Below, piece by piece: positions 24,857 through 37,734 of a stretch of 64,000 nucleotides of DNA. Source of the stretch: Ailurus styani (lineage: Eukaryota > Chordata > Mammalia > Carnivora > Ailuridae). The DNA lies in contig LNAC01000230.1 in the NCBI GenBank assembly GCA_002007465.1, positions 1,111,706 to 1,175,705 on the forward strand. Direction: 5' to 3'. The notes under the pieces are model-generated. The model had not been told where the DNA came from. It searched no databases and worked only from the letters and a program-made list of their open reading frames with translations. Made by a program: the position numbers and the translations under genes. Numbering within the stretch: the stretch's first letter is position 1; the number at the start of each line of letters is the position of its first letter.

Positions 24857-25435
24857 AAAGCATGTTTCTCATAGACAACATGTAGTTGGGTCTTACTTTT
24901 CCAACCATTCTGAAAATCTACTTTTTAATTGATATATATAGACCATTTACATTTAAAGCAGTTACTGATATAGGTGGATTAATATCTACTATGTTAGTAA
25001 CCATTTTATCCCCTGCTGTTATTTTTGTCTTCCCCTCCATTTCTGCCTTCTCTGATTTTAATTGAGCATTTTATACAATTCCATCTAATCTCTCTTAGCA
25101 TATCAGCAATACTTGAAAAGAAAATTTAGTAATCCCCCTAGAGTTTACAATCTGTTTTAACTACTTTCTAATTTCACCTTCTAATAACACCATACTGCTC
25201 CACAGGTAGTGCTGGTACTTTATAAAAGGCATTCCTAATTCCAAACTCCCATCCTTTACAGCATTGCTGTCAATAGATCATTTATCCAAATGCTGTAACC
25301 ACCCATTATTTCATTACTATTATCAGAACGGTTACTTATTAATTAAATTAATAATATTTAAATTAAAATATTTTAGTTTAGCCTCATTTATTCCCACTCT
25401 AATACTCTTCCTCTTTTTTGTATATCTGATTTTCT

Positions 25436-25622
25436 TTTTTAAAAGATTTTATTTATTTATTTGTTGGAGAGAGAGAGAGAGCACAAGCAGGGGGAGCGGC
25501 AGAGGGAAGCAGACTCCCCGCTGAGCAGGGATCCAGGCATGGAGCTCCATCCCAGGACCCTGGAATCATGACTTGAGCTGAAGGCAGATGCTTAACCAAC
25601 TGAGCCCCCAGGAGCCCCTGTT
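25436..25622 (-). mobile_element. SINEC, minus, inside L1
   Basis: aaaagattttatttatttatttg... to aactgagcccccaggagcccc. TSD tatctgattttct at 25423-25435 and 25623-25635. Confidence 0.95.
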
Positions 25623-25808
25623 TATCTGATTTTCTACTGAAATCATTTTCATTCTACCCGAAGACCTTCTAATATTCCTTGCAGGGCAGGCCAGCTAGCA
25701 ATAGGAGACTAAAAACTTCAGAAACTCCTCAGACTTACACAACTTGAGTCTTTGCACTGTGGCAGGAGACACCATGACACACCTAGGTGTTAAGAACATC
25801 TGCTCTAG

Positions 25809-25899
25809 TAAGTGTGGAATCACTAAATTGTATACCCAAAACTAATATTACACTGCATGTTAACTAGCTGCAATTTAAATAAAATAAAAATTTTTAAAA
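25809..25899 (+). mobile_element. 5'-truncated L1, 3' end only
   Basis: taagtgtggaatcactaaattgt, then ccaaaactaatattacactgcatgttaactagctgcaatttaaat plus A-tail. TSD-like flanks aagaacatctgctctag and aaggagcatctactccag. Confidence 0.85.
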
Positions 25900-25914
25900 A
25901 AGGAGCATCTACTC

Positions 25915-26110
25915 CAGAATCCAATTGCTTTGGTTTGAACCCAAGCTCCACGGGGTAAGCAAAAACTGAACTGCTTTAAGGCTCAGTATCTTTCCTCACA
26001 TTTATGCAGTGAGGCTTAGCACTCCTCTCCCAGGTAGCCGTCAAAATTTAATGCTATTTACACTTTGGCCGAAGCATACTAAGCACGCAACAAATGCCAA
26101 TTGTTATTTT
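25915..26110 (+). repeat. MIR, plus
   Basis: Preserves MIR order: 'ggtttgaacccaagctcc ... ggctcagtatctttcctcacatttatgc ... actaagcacgcaacaaatgccaattgttatt'. It is nearly full length but diverged. Confidence 0.7.
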
Positions 26111-29100
26111 TTTGGGTGCCGCCATTCACAGAACCAAAATCCAGAAACAAAGTTGACAATGGGAAGAATAATATTCCAAGCACTGTAGATTTGGAGGCTC
26201 CCTATGATCATCAGGACTATTGCAATAGAAAAACGGTCCACCAAGTTAGTCCCCGTAACTTCTCTCCCCCTAAAGCAAAGATCTGGGACTGCCACTCTTT
26301 TGAGTGCTATCAACCCACAAGAGCCAAGACTGCTCCACAGATAGTCTAGGACCTAGCTAAGGAATTCTCTTAACAGAAGCATATGGCACTTTTCCTTGTT
26401 TGATCCCCACTCCTCCTCTTCCTTAAAAGCACTGACGACAATCTCCAAGAGATTATGAAAAAGCAAAGAATGATCCAGGATATAAGATACGAGAAGGAGG
26501 CCTGTGGAAGTACATGAGTCCTAATAATTCCTGAAACTCTATCATTCTGCTCTGTTGAATTTCATCCCGTTTAGCAGATTAGTGTAAGAGCACAAAAGAG
26601 AGACAACAGGCCATGGCCAATTCTTTCCCTGTGACCCAGCATTTCCCAGTTCCAAGATGTTGAATGCTGTATGACAGAAAGCGGAATTAATCACAATGGA
26701 ATTCAATCTTGCAGTGAAATGGAGATTTAGTGCATGAGAGGTTTGGGGTTTTATACAAGCATTTCTCTAAGAACTCAAAGTACTCTTCTGCTGTGGCAAG
26801 AGACATTATGACCCACAGAAGAAGTTCTAATAATTCCTAATACTTTATTATTCTGCTCTGCATTGAAAAGCAACCTGCTCAGCAGATTAGTGTAAAAGCA
26901 CAAAAATATGACAACAGTCCAGATATTGGTCTTGCCTTGAAATCAGACAAAAATTTAAAAAACATCATTCACTACCATAGGGACATTTCACTTAAATGAT
27001 ATTTCCCAAAGCTAACTATCTAGAAATTTATTTTTTTCTTCCTGGATTGTAAAAATCTTTCTTCTTATAGTTGCTTTGAGTGCTTATCACACTGCACTTG
27101 TGGTTAGAGTAAAACTTGGGTGACTTTTTAAAAAGTTGCCTCAATTCATGGAAGATTCACTAAAAAATGTACTGGGGTAATCTTAAAGGCATACCATATC
27201 CAATCCTGTACAAGCTAAGTTTACCATAACCTTGCTAGGATGGTTAATATCCAGCTTCAAAACACAGTAAAAATACACAGTTATGGTGGTTTTCTAAATA
27301 TGAAGTACAATAAGACGATTGCTTTCACACACGTTAAAAGGAGACTAAAGAAGGAATCTGTGAATTGATTGGAGTTGTTGGTTTTTCAAGTCTTAAGATA
27401 TTGTTCTGGAATGCCCTCTCTCCTTCTTAAATCCAGATACAGAGAGGCACATTCTTTGAGTCTTTCATGAATGCTCCAATGAGGCAGAATGAACAGCAAT
27501 GTGTGTTGAGGGTCTTATTACCCTCACTCGCTTCTAAGTATGAAAGACATGACCCCATCTGTCACTTCCAAAATTACAATCTGTGTATGCTTTCACAGGT
27601 TGTGAAGTGAAGAATGGCATGTGAAACTTCTGCCCTAATAAAAACAGCTTAAGTGAACAATGAATGGAAAAGAAGATATAGAAAACACTTCTTCAAAGAA
27701 ACAGTGCCCTCTAGCTCCAAATTCTAAGATCAAAAGCCTCACCTTTAATTTCAGTCTTGCTTGGGCATCTTGAGATAGTTTAAGGGTTGAAAAAAAAATA
27801 CCCCTTTTCATTTACTCATTGCCTGTACCCACTGACAATATGGACCCTCTGCTTGAAAGCAGAAGAATTTGGTTAATTACCAGGCAGTAGGAACTGGTAG
27901 GGCTAAGTGGGCCAGAAATCTTGCAGCAAGTGGGAGGCTGGATGAGCCCATCATCTGGAAGGCTTCCACTTAGCACATAACATAACATTATTGCAGGAAA
28001 ATTCTCAAGAATTTCTGTGACAGAAGGGATGCTATATATTTCCAAGAGTAAAGTTAAGTGCAGAGATTAAATAAGTGACTTGTTGATAGATATTAAAGCA
28101 AAAACTATTTGGATTATCAAGGCAGTATTTGGGGGGTGTTATGCCAATTAAGAATGAGCTAATTAGCAACTCATATGAATGCAGTGCTTGCTATAGTCTT
28201 TTACATTTATAATTTTCTGGATAAGGAGACTCCCACACAAGTAACCTCCCACTTTCCTTCATTTGTTGCTTAAGATGTTTTTAAATGGCTCATTTAATGC
28301 ATGACCTTGTACTATTTTTATTTACCCAGACTCAAAAGTAAGAGGTGTAGAGAACAGCTGTGGAACAAGTCACAAAATAAGTTCTATTCAAAGCTTAGGC
28401 ATGGCATTGTGAAAGGCAACCTTCATGATGTTTTGTCAAATAGAGAAGTCTATAATTGATGCCTTATGCTGCATAATGACATTCCAAGGGAAGGAGAATG
28501 TACATTTTCATGAGAAATTAAGGGGGGGCGGCAGGGAGGAAAGATTATTATTTTATTTATTAGAGAATACATTTGAAGATTAGAAATAATGGCATCTGCG
28601 TCTATTATCATCGTAGTTGGAGTCACCATTGTGAGTGAGAAGCTTAAAAGAGTCCGTCAAGAATAGGACTCAGGATAGACCAAGGGAATGAGGGGTGCAG
28701 TGCCCACCGTGGCCTAGAAAAGGGTGTCCAGTGAATCATGAGTTTCACAATAGTGAGAATACGTTCCCAGAACATACAGCAAAAAGTCAAGGAGACAAAT
28801 ATAAAAAGAAATAGAAATGTCACAGAGGATTGGTCCAAGAGATCCAGTATCAATCTGACTAATGAAAGATCCAAAAAGGTAGAAGAAATGGAAAACAACC
28901 AACTCTGGGCCCATGGTTTTGAGCCTGCCATTTTAAACTAAGTTATCAATCAAGTGTGAGGTCTGGATAAAGATTCTCAAATAATTAACGGTTCAGAATC
29001 TCTCTGCCATACGCATACCTTTCTTAGGAGCTTACTGAATGATTTACTCCAGCAAAATAAGGTCATCATAAAAAAAGAGAGAGTGCTTTTAACAACCACG

Positions 29101-29796
29101 ACAATGGAAAAGCAAAGGTATATCTGACAGAGTGCAGAATGTAAAAAGGAAATAAATGAAAGGAAAGACAGAAGCACAAAATAAATGTCCTTGTCATGTA
29201 TGGAGTCTTGACACAACAAGAGATAGACGTTGAAATACAGTGGCCAAAGTTGCAGGGGTAACTAGTAGAGAAATGAATTGTCTTGTCAATTTCAGGGAAT
29301 GAGAGGAGGGAAAAGATGAGGGTAGGGTAACTGAGCTATTAGAGCAGAAGACAAGAGACAATTTCCTAAGATAGAATTTTAAATAATAGCTATAAAGATA
29401 GTGTATGTAGATAGGAAATGGTCAGAACAACTGAAAACAGGTATTAGGGAGGGCTGGTAAAAAAAAAAAAAAAACATGGGAGAGAAGGCTCCTGATCTTC
29501 ATCACAAACTCATCCATATGTTTGAAAGTGTTTCTTTTATTCCAAACTGTTTTTAATTTAAGTAAAAGGGAAGGTCAACTTTTATGGTATCTGTCCTCTC
29601 CTCCAGTGTGCTGGCATATTCTAGGTCTAGCCACCCACTTGTTATGAATCTGGACACTGTGGGCTGTCCCTCCTTCCACCTAAGGACTCTAGGGGAGCTT
29701 AGTCTTTCATCACACCCACCAGCCTAGTGTGTCTGCACTTTCTCACAGGTCTTTAGGAGATGGTGTTGGCAGCCCTCTTGGTGTGTCAAGAGTGTC
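26111..29796. other. Non-coding sequence with a ~95-bp direct repeat
   Basis: No gene recognised. The one internal structure seen is the direct repeat at 26518/26825, listed separately. Frames of up to 95 codons are featureless. Confidence 0.45.
26518..26917 (+). repeat. Pair of ~94-bp diverged direct repeats
   Basis: 26518-26611 and 26825-26917 both read tcctaataattcct...ctttattattctgctctg...gcagattagtgtaa(g/a)agcacaaaa...gacaac. They are clearly related by eye, about 307 bp apart, with unrelated flanks. Not a family I recognise. Confidence 0.65.
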
Positions 29797-29807
29797 TCTG
29801 TTGCTCT

Positions 29808-29810
<3 letters not shown>

Positions 29811-29851
<41 letters not shown>

Positions 29852-29990
29852 GAGAGGCAGGCAGAGAGAGAGGGGGGAAGCAGGCTCCCCGCTGAGCAGG
29901 GAGCCCGATGCGGGCCTCGATCCCAGGACGCTGAGATCATGACCTGAGCCGAAAGCAGAGGCTTTAACCCACTGAGCCACCCAGGCGCCC
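29811..29990 (-). mobile_element. SINEC, minus, with 38-T tail
   Basis: An uninterrupted run of 38 T (29811-29848) is joined directly to acagagaggcaggcagagagag; the usual aaagattttatttatttatttgac part is missing. It ends gagccacccaggcgccc. Exact 14-bp TSD tctgttgctcttct (29797-29810 and 29991-30004). The pure tail and perfect TSD suggest a very recent insertion. Confidence 0.97.
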
Positions 29991-30004
29991 TCTGTTGCTC
30001 TTCT

Positions 30005-31184
30005 AATAAAATTCTTTCCCCTATAACATTTAATTACTCTAATTTTCCAGTTGATCTGATGTGTTTAATGTGAGTTATATAAATTTCTCTTACGAATGAT
30101 AGAATGTGGATAGTCTGATTTATCTTCCAGACATATTAAAACCGGCTAATTTTCTCTTCTCAGAAAATTGTGAGTGTTTGGGTGGCATTTGATGATTATT
30201 GGCTGACAAATTGAAGCTCTAGGCTGAGTATAAAGACATTTTCAATGTAATACGTTGAATATGTCATTTTTCGATGTTGATGAATTCCTACTGGTTAGGA
30301 AAACGTCTCCTGGGATTAATGAACCTGTTTGGACATCCTGATACAAGCTTGAAGCCTCAGTAATACATACCTTGAATGTAAAATTAAATCATAGTGGATA
30401 AAAACTAAAACAAACACACATCCTGACGTGAACAAATGAATATCTGAAGGCTGAATAAATACAAACACAAGCAGCCTAAGGACAAGTTTACTAAGAGCTT
30501 TTGAAATGTTTTTCAGTAGAGTCTGTAATAGCATAAACATTTTAAGTATAATTTACTTGAAAAGGCTTGTGTGGAACCGTTCATGGCTTCCCCACATGCA
30601 GTGTCATCTCCCCGAACTCCCGCAAGTCTAAAGCAGCAACGTGACCTATTAAATACTTAGCTGAAAGGGATTCAATTTAAAAAAAAGTTTAAAAGCAACC
30701 CAGCAATAAAGTGAAACAACTGTGCAATAGCCAAAAAGGATTAGTCACATGAGAATTATTATTGTAATATCAAATGCCACATACAGAGGCAGACGTGAGG
30801 CTGCCATTCCCTCATACAAGTGAGACAGTTTCTTTACCTAACTGTCTGGCCTAATAGGAGCCTTTGTTCCCTCTGTTTCTTGCTTTTGTCTGGTTTTGGT
30901 CACTGGTCTATCTTATTGGATGCCTGGACGGTGCATTGCTTTCTGTGCCTAGAACAAGGCTGAGTAAATAAAGCACTACAAGGGACTTTAGGAATCGTCC
31001 CATTGGAACATTATAGTATTATTTTCTTAAAAACTTGGCCTTGGAGGGGGTAAAGGTATGGTCCAAAGTTCACATGGTTGATTAGGAGGAAACTGATACT
31101 AGTCCAGCCCTGGGCCCAGAGTACATGGTAGGCAACCAAATGTCTTATGATCAAATAAGGAAATAATTGCTTAGATAACAAGAA
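30005..31184. other. Non-coding sequence, nothing recognised
   Basis: AT-rich DNA without a recognised repeat or gene. Confidence 0.45.
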
Positions 31185-31360
31185 CAGGAATTCTTAGCCT
31201 GGGTAATATGTTAGACTCCTGACGTAGTCCTTGAGCCCCTAAAAAATTACGCAAATCTATGGATATGTGCAAAAGCCTATTTTTTTGAAGAGATGGTATA
31301 AGATATCAACAGGTTATCAAACTGATCTGTGACCAAAAAAAGAAAAGTTAAGAACCACTG
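31185..31360 (+). mobile_element. hAT-Charlie-type MITE remnant
   Basis: Starts caggaattcttagcctgggta and ends agttaagaaccactg, giving imperfect terminal inverted repeats of the type CAGxGGTTCTTAACC. The interior is diverged and no clean TSD is visible. Confidence 0.55.
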
Positions 31361-33420
31361 CTTTTGAACAAATAAAGTGCATCCCTACAAATAGAAGTCT
31401 TGGCCTTACAGAGGGTCTGGGCTACCGTATGGTCATCCTGCTGTGTAAATGCATGTGTGAAGGTGCAGACACTAGACAGGGATTAGCATTCTCCACAAAC
31501 AAGCACATCATCAAGTTCCTTTAGCTTGCCGTGCAGCTATGGAGTAGGAAATATTTTTTGCTACCCATTAAGATTCTTTCGGCTGTTCTAAGAATTAATT
31601 GACATGAGACAGATGAACAGGAAAAATCAAATTCAATTCCGTACCTTCAGGTCTCCATAGGAATATGAAGCCCACAGGTAGGCAGTCAAGCAGCTGAGAC
31701 TTATATGCCATCCAGGGCTAAGGAAAAGGGCACAGGGGTCTGGGACTTCAAAGGGAAGGAAGACAAATCACAGGAAGATGAAAAAGAGTAAACGTCTCGT
31801 AAATGAATGTTTGCTGGGCCATCCAGAAACAATGGGACACAGAGAGGAATTTTAACAAAAAGACTTTGCCAACCTATTTCATATTATAATGCAGTTATCT
31901 ATGGTGATAGTGCCCTTCCTGGATCAGGTCTTTATGTAAAGTCTTTTAAGCAGTTAGGAGGTAGGTCAAGGGTTCTTCCTGAGCCTTCTCTTTCTTAAAA
32001 ATGATCAGCCTAAAATAATCCACATGCCAAAGAGACACATTTTGGGTTGGCAAACTTTGCTCCCATACACAGCCATCCCAAATACATACATTCACATGTA
32101 TGTATTCACTTCTGTGAAGTCCATGTCTATTTTTGCCCTTCAGGATCACAAGGGGTAGGCATGACAGAGCAGTCTGTAAATGGCACATAAAGAAAAACTT
32201 ACTACAATTTAGAGCAATAGCATCGTGAAGTTGAACACAATACTCTATTTCAAATCCTGTGACAAATGAATAATGCCTACCATAAACAAGAAGGTAAGCT
32301 GTGCCCTTTGGCAAGAAGAATTTTGATCCTTACTGGCTCTAAGAAAAAAATCCAAAGCTCTTTAAATGTCATTTGCAGATGGCTTCTATCCAATCTACCA
32401 CCAAATCATATACTCATGAGGTGGAAGAGACCTTATAGGTCATCTGGGCTAACCTCCCACCCTCTTCAGAAAACCCTTTCACAGAATTCTTGACAGCCTG
32501 TGAACACAGATTGGTCTGAATTAGAAAATCAGTGCAAATAACAGACAGCCAACTCAGTCATGACTGTTTTCACACCACCTTATGAAATGATTTGGAATAT
32601 AGTTTTCTGAAAAAAAAACCACTACGAACACTTATTATATTGTTGATTTGCACAGAATTCCTTCAAAACCAGGATGAATAATTCAAATGGAAAGACTGTC
32701 AAAAAAGTACAATTAGGAGAGGGTGATATTTTACTGCAAGCAGTATGGTAATCACTGTACAACAGCATTCAAACTAATTGTAGGTTACAGTGGGAAAGCT
32801 GAGCTTGGAAATGGTTTCTAAATAGCAAACTGGTAGTCCAGGCACAGAGTTAACACTGGCTTTGTACTTCACTCTCATTGCTCATTTGAATACATACTCT
32901 AAGTAGTGAATTATTAAATGCCCCCGATCTATTCTATTAATATAGTAGAATTCAATGCTTGTTTGCTGAGTTAATGTAGGAAGTAAAGGTGGTTGTCCAA
33001 ACTTGTTTTATAGGTTCCAAAAAATAAATAATATACTTTTCTCCAAGGGCATCTAATGACTCTATTTAGTTCCTATCTTGTCCAGTGATTTCCCCAACTT
33101 CACAGAAAACATGTGCCTAAGAAAGATACCCTTGTGTCTATGCCTTCTAGTAACAAATGTGAGTTTAGATTAAAAGCATTAGATCCAGATCCAGACCTCA
33201 ATCATAGCACTTACTACTTTCTACCTTCCAGTTATGTGCTTCTAAAGGAATTAGAAGAATGTAAATTATAAAGCATGATTATTACATGCTAAGAAGCTCC
33301 TGGAAGGCTAAACTCCTACGGGATTCAACTACGTACCCTGCATCACCATCCCCTTTCCACGCTTAATACCTCAAACCTAAACCTACTCTGTGGACACAGG
33401 TATGTAAGAAACTGCTATAA
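31361..33420. other. Non-coding sequence, possibly with an old LTR
   Basis: Around 31620-31970 the phrases 'cttatatgccatccagggctaaggaaaagggc', 'gctgggccatccagaaacaatgggacacagagagga' and 'atggtgatagtgcccttcctgg' have the look of an ancient LTR or MER element, but I cannot name it. No gene recognised. Confidence 0.35.
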
Positions 33421-33434
33421 AACTCTGGATTCTG

Positions 33435-33629
33435 GGCGCCTGGGTGGCTCAGTGGGTTAAAGCCTCTGCCTTCGGCTCAGGTCATGATCTCAGGGTCCTG
33501 GGATCAAGGCCCGCATCGGGCTCTCTGCTCTGTGGGGAGCCTGCTTCCTCCTCTCTCTCTCTGCCTGCCTCTCTGCCTACTTGTAATCTCTCTCTCTGTG
33601 TCAAATAAATAAAATCTTAAAAAAAAACA
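33435..33629 (+). mobile_element. SINEC, plus, mustelid type
   Basis: gggcgcctgggtggctcag, gttaaagcctctgccttcgg, CT-rich body, aataaataaaatctt plus A8. Exact TSD aactctggattctg (33421-33434 and 33630-33643). Confidence 0.97.
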
Positions 33630-33794
33630 AACTCTGGATTCTGGAAGGATGGCAAAGCCGCAAAGCCTTCCCAATGGTTGAATGTCACATGCAGTACATA
33701 CCAGTTGGCCTAAGGAATAAAAAATTAACCACCTAGTTATATGACATTTCTTCCTAAATATTGATGCAGTTATCAAACAGGGGTGTGGCCACAG

Positions 33795-33900
33795 CACAGT
33801 GACACAGATTCTTGACCTAGTCCTCTCTTTGGCTTTGTGACTGTGGATAAATCATTTAAGATCACAGTGGTTCCACTCCTCCATGTGGAAAAGGGGCTGA
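33795..33900 (+). repeat. MIR-like fragment
   Basis: 'tggctttgtgactgtggataaatcatttaagatc' resembles the MIR segment 'tgtgaccttgggcaagtcacttaacctc'. Weak. Confidence 0.35.
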
Positions 33901-34332
33901 TTTACTGCCTTTGTTTAACTGTCAGCTACCTAGAGATGGGAATTTTGAGTTCTCCAGAGAGAAGAGGTGAACAAAACAAGGGACAGGATTGCAGTGTCAG
34001 TTCAGTCACAACCTGCGTGGTCACTGCTAAGTTGCCATTTCTTCGCTTATACAGTGGAGAGAGCTCCAAGGGCCCACCTGTCTCTGACAGCCTAAGACTA
34101 AGGACTAAATATTAGGGAAGAGTATTGAGAAGCCCCTGAATGTGGCCTGAACTGATCTTATGTGGAGTTCCCTGTGAATGATGACACAAACGGTCCTGTG
34201 TGTTCGTTTCCCAGTATTGGATGCAATGCCTCTTCTTTACATGAATACACCTCCTTAAGCTTTAGGCACGCTATACATTTTTCATTTCTACAGTGCACTG
34301 GAATAGTTCATTGAATACTTTATTGAGGGATT

Positions 34333-34334
<2 letters not shown>

Positions 34335-34412
<78 letters not shown>
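34335..34412 (+). repeat. Compound (CT)n(CA)n microsatellite
   Basis: About 18 CT units run directly into about 20 CA units. Confidence 0.98.
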
Positions 34413-34414
<2 letters not shown>

Positions 34415-34467
34415 CTCTAAGAAAATCTCCTTTAAGAAAGGAGCTTGTTTAAATTCGTAGTTGGTTT

Positions 34468-34662
34468 GGGGTACCTGGGTGGCTCAATAGGTTGAGTATC
34501 TGACTCTTGGTTTCCATTCAAGTCATTATCTCAGGGTTATGAGATTGAGCCCCAGGTCAGGTTCTGTGCTCAGTGGGAAGTCTACTTCAGATTCTCTCCC
34601 TCTCCCCCAGCTCAAGGTCATGCTCTCTCTCTCTCAAATAAATAAAATCTTTAAAAAAATAA
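34468..34662 (+). mobile_element. SINEC, plus
   Basis: ggggtacctgggtggctcaatagg, CT-rich body, then aaataaataaaatctttaaaaaaat. An older subtype; no exact TSD was seen. Confidence 0.92.
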
Positions 34663-34731
34663 AGTAAGTGGTTTCATTTCCATATTTAAGAAAGCAATTG
34701 GTATATGGCATAAAGCAGCCTTTCCATTTCT

Positions 34732-34847
34732 TTTTTTAAAGATTTCATTTTTTTTATGTAATTGCTACACCCAACGTGGGGCTCAAACTCACCATCCCAA
34801 GATCAAGAGTCGCATGCTCCATTGACTGAGTCAGCCAGGCACTCCAT
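34732..34847 (-). mobile_element. tRNA-type SINE head, minus
   Basis: ttttttaaagatttcattttt..., then cccaacgtggggctcaaactc and actgagtcagccaggcactcc. Exact 15-bp TSD agcctttccatttct (34717-34731 and 34848-34862). Confidence 0.95.
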
Positions 34848-34862
34848 AGCCTTTCCATTTCT

Positions 34863-36881
34863 GACCTTGCAAAAAAATCGATGTTACAACTGTGTGTGCA
34901 TATATGCACAAGCATCTGTTTGATAGCCTTGAGCAACATTAAAATGCTCTGATCAGATATTTTTCTCACCAATTCCTCAGGGGAGAAGTGCAAAGTTTAA
35001 TGCAAAATTCAGCCCAAACTCTTAACACAAAGTGTTTCTAAACAACTCTGGAGATTTACAGCCTGAATGTAGAACTATTCCCTGCTCTTTTACTTGTCCA
35101 AATGCAAAGAAATTAATTTTCCGGTCATAATTTCAGTACTTCTGGGACACTATCAGGACAGAAGTAAAAATAGAACATCATTATACTGTCAGATCCTATA
35201 GCTGAGTGTGACTAATAGCTGTAGTGTCACAGATATAATAATACAATAAAGCCTCTATGTACTCAGGGACAAGTAACAGACATGCTGGGAAAGATGTAAG
35301 TCTGGTGGCAGGAGGAGATTTTAATCAGCAATTCAGCTTTAAAGATCAGAGGTCTATCTGTGCCCTCTTACTTTTGTCCCCTTCACACCTTTCTCTTCTT
35401 CTGAGTACTCTCTCCCTCTCCTCTGTGGACTCTTACTTTTGCTCTATCCTCGAAAACCTCAAACAAGTTCCACCCCACCATTAAGATTTTCTAAGACCTC
35501 TCTATCTAAATTGCAGCACTTCCTTCTGCACCACTATGACATGGATTAAGTGAATTTAAGTTTGTGCTGCCTTTCTAACTAGGCAAAGGATGATTTCTTG
35601 GCCATGGGCTTTCGCATTCCATTCAATGTCTGGCCTTGTCCTGAGTTTATATCAAGTATGTGATGCATTCTTTGAATCTTGAGCAAATCTATCTTCTTCA
35701 TTGTTTTTACCTCCCAAATGAGGTAGGAAAATTACTACGAAGCCTCTGAGGACCCTTCCAGTTCTCCTGTTTCATGATGGTCCACACTGGTATTCCAGCA
35801 GTCAAATATGACCCTGCTAAGAGACTATAGAGAATCAGGGATCAGCAGACCAAGGATGGCTGAGACCAGCATTCCAGGCACAGGAAACAGCAGGAGCAAA
35901 AGCCCTGAGACAATCAAGCGTTTATCATGTGTATGAAATAACGAAGGGGCCCAGAGTTCTGGGAAAGGGTAGGAATCAGAAAAAAATTGTCAGGTTGTCA
36001 GACAGTTCACTAGCACTAAACAGCACTCCAATGAACAGCTGTTACCTTTTAAGCACAGCTGTTTTATCCACAGCCCCATACCTATAGGCGAGAGAGAAAC
36101 GAGAAGATCCCATAGTGGAAGGGAATTTTAAAAATAATAATAGGCAAATCAAGACTATTTGAGTACCTTTACTTATATTATCCCTTTCTTTTGAGCTGTG
36201 TTAATCTATTGAATTATCTGTGAAATCAGAAGCCAGGTAGACTAGGTCAAGGGTTATTTACATTGTCCAAGTCTGAGAGTTTCAGATAAACATGTGCAAT
36301 AACATAAATACAGCCACACGGAAAGGTAGAAAGGTGGGAATTTATCAACTCAGTGGATTAATATATGCTATCAGAAGCCCTAATTAATAATCTCCAGGCA
36401 GAGATTCAAGGAGAGTGGGGGGCGCTCGAAGATCATGGAAGCTCCTCGACCTTTCCCACACACCTTGCCCTATGCATCTCTTCCATCTGGCCATTCCTGA
36501 GTCATATCCTTTTATAATATGGTGGTAAACTAGTTTTAAATTTTTCCAATGCCAAAAATTTCTATGTGAAGAGGAACCAAATGAACACTATTAGTGTTAC
36601 TACTATTATTCAATGTAGTTTATCTGGTTCACACAACCCTTTCAAACCTGCAATCCATGGGGCAAACAGTCAGTTCCTTGGTGATCTAGATGCAGGTGAT
36701 ACCTGTAGTCCTTCTAGCATGAAAATACGATGAATTTATAATTCTACTAATTTCCTTCCTATACAGTGGTGACAGTCTCCTGTCACAAAGGCTACCTCCT
36801 CAAGTTCACAAGATTTTATAATGAAAACCGGTACTGATGACTGCTGGGCCTTTGAAGTAACTCCAGGACTAAGTCAGGCTC
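34863..36881. other. Non-coding sequence with an L2 trace
   Basis: About 35850-35960 (accagcattccaggcacaggaaacagcaggagcaaaagccctgag) looks like antisense L2. Otherwise nothing recognised. Confidence 0.4.
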
Positions 36882-37350
36882 TGTGGTAAGCAGCTTCAAA
36901 GATGGCCCTCAAGGATTCCCACTGCCTATTATTCACAATCTTGTGTAATCCCCTCCCCTTGAGAGTGGGATGGACCTAGTGCCTAGTTCGCAACAAGCAG
37001 AATATAACAGAAGTAATGGGATGCCACTTCTGATATTGGGTTACCAAAAGATTATGGCTTCCATCTTAGGCATCTTCTTTGCTGTCGCTCATTCTAAGGG
37101 AACCAGCTGCCATTTTGTGAGCTGCCTATGGATAGACCCAAGTGGCAAGAAACTGATATCTCCAGCCAACAGCTACTGAGGGTCCGAGGCCAGCCAACAA
37201 CCACATGAGTAAGCCTGAAAACAGATCTTCCTCCAGTTGAGGCTTGGAGAACAAACAGCTCTAGCCAACAACCTGATAACACCTTTCTGAAAGACCCTGA
37301 TCCAGAGCCATCCAGTAAGCCATACCTATATTCCTTACCCACACAAACTT

Positions 37351-37379
37351 TATTTTTTTAAGATTTCATTTATTTATTT

Positions 37380-37429
<50 letters not shown>

Positions 37430-37579
37430 ACTACCAGGGGGAGCAGCAGGCAGAAGGGAGGGAGAAGCAGGCTCTCTGCTGAGCAGGGAGCCTGATGTGG
37501 GGCTTAATCCCAGGACCCTGAAACCTTGACCAGAGCTGAAAGCAGACACTCAATCGACTAAGCCACCCAGGTGCCCCCC
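37351..37579 (-). mobile_element. SINEC, minus, with (GA)n expansion
   Basis: ttttttaagatttcatttatttatttgac, then (GA)n of about 46 bases (37382-37427), then a body ending actaagccacccaggtgcccccc. Flanks acaaactttat and tagaaacttta are a poor TSD. Confidence 0.94.
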
Positions 37580-37639
37580 CATAGAAACTTTAAAATAAAG
37601 TTTTGTTTTAAGCCGCTAAGTTTTGAAGTAATTTCTCAT

Positions 37640-37690
37640 CCATCCATCCATCCATCCATCCATCTCTCTCTATCCTATCTATCTATCTAT
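37640..37690 (+). repeat. (CATC)n ... (TATC)n microsatellite
   Basis: Seven or so CATC units, a CT stretch, then about four TATC units. Confidence 0.93.
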
Positions 37691-37734
37691 GGCTACTACA
37701 GGTGTCCGTTTGGAACAGTAACCAATACTAAACA

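Larger units (their letters stand above)
23420..25720 (-). mobile_element. Old L1 ORF2 fragment, minus, split by three SINECs
   Basis: The minus strand translates to L1 ORF2-like text; for example 23479-23724 gives a lysine-rich helix matching the segment after the endonuclease domain (LEKEKQFEPLANIRKEIVKI). Antisense L1 phrases such as gtgggtttc...catagacaacatgtagttgggtctt, interrupted by a SINEC, confirm it. SINECs at 23981, 24658 and 25436 are inserted into it. Frames are broken and it cannot be functional. Confidence 0.85.
36882..37734 (+). mobile_element. MaLR-type LTR interrupted by a SINEC
   Basis: Starts tgtggtaagcagcttcaaagatggcc. Internal phrases ttatggcttccatcttaggc, tgccattttgtgagctgcc and aagccatacctatattcc are LTR-like, as is the 3' part gttttgttttaagccgctaagttttgaagtaat. 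Ends ...ccaatactaaaca. SINEC 37351-37579 is inserted, and (TCCA)n/(TATC)n at about 37640-37690 has grown near the end. No viral genes. The exact subfamily is uncertain. Confidence 0.65.
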
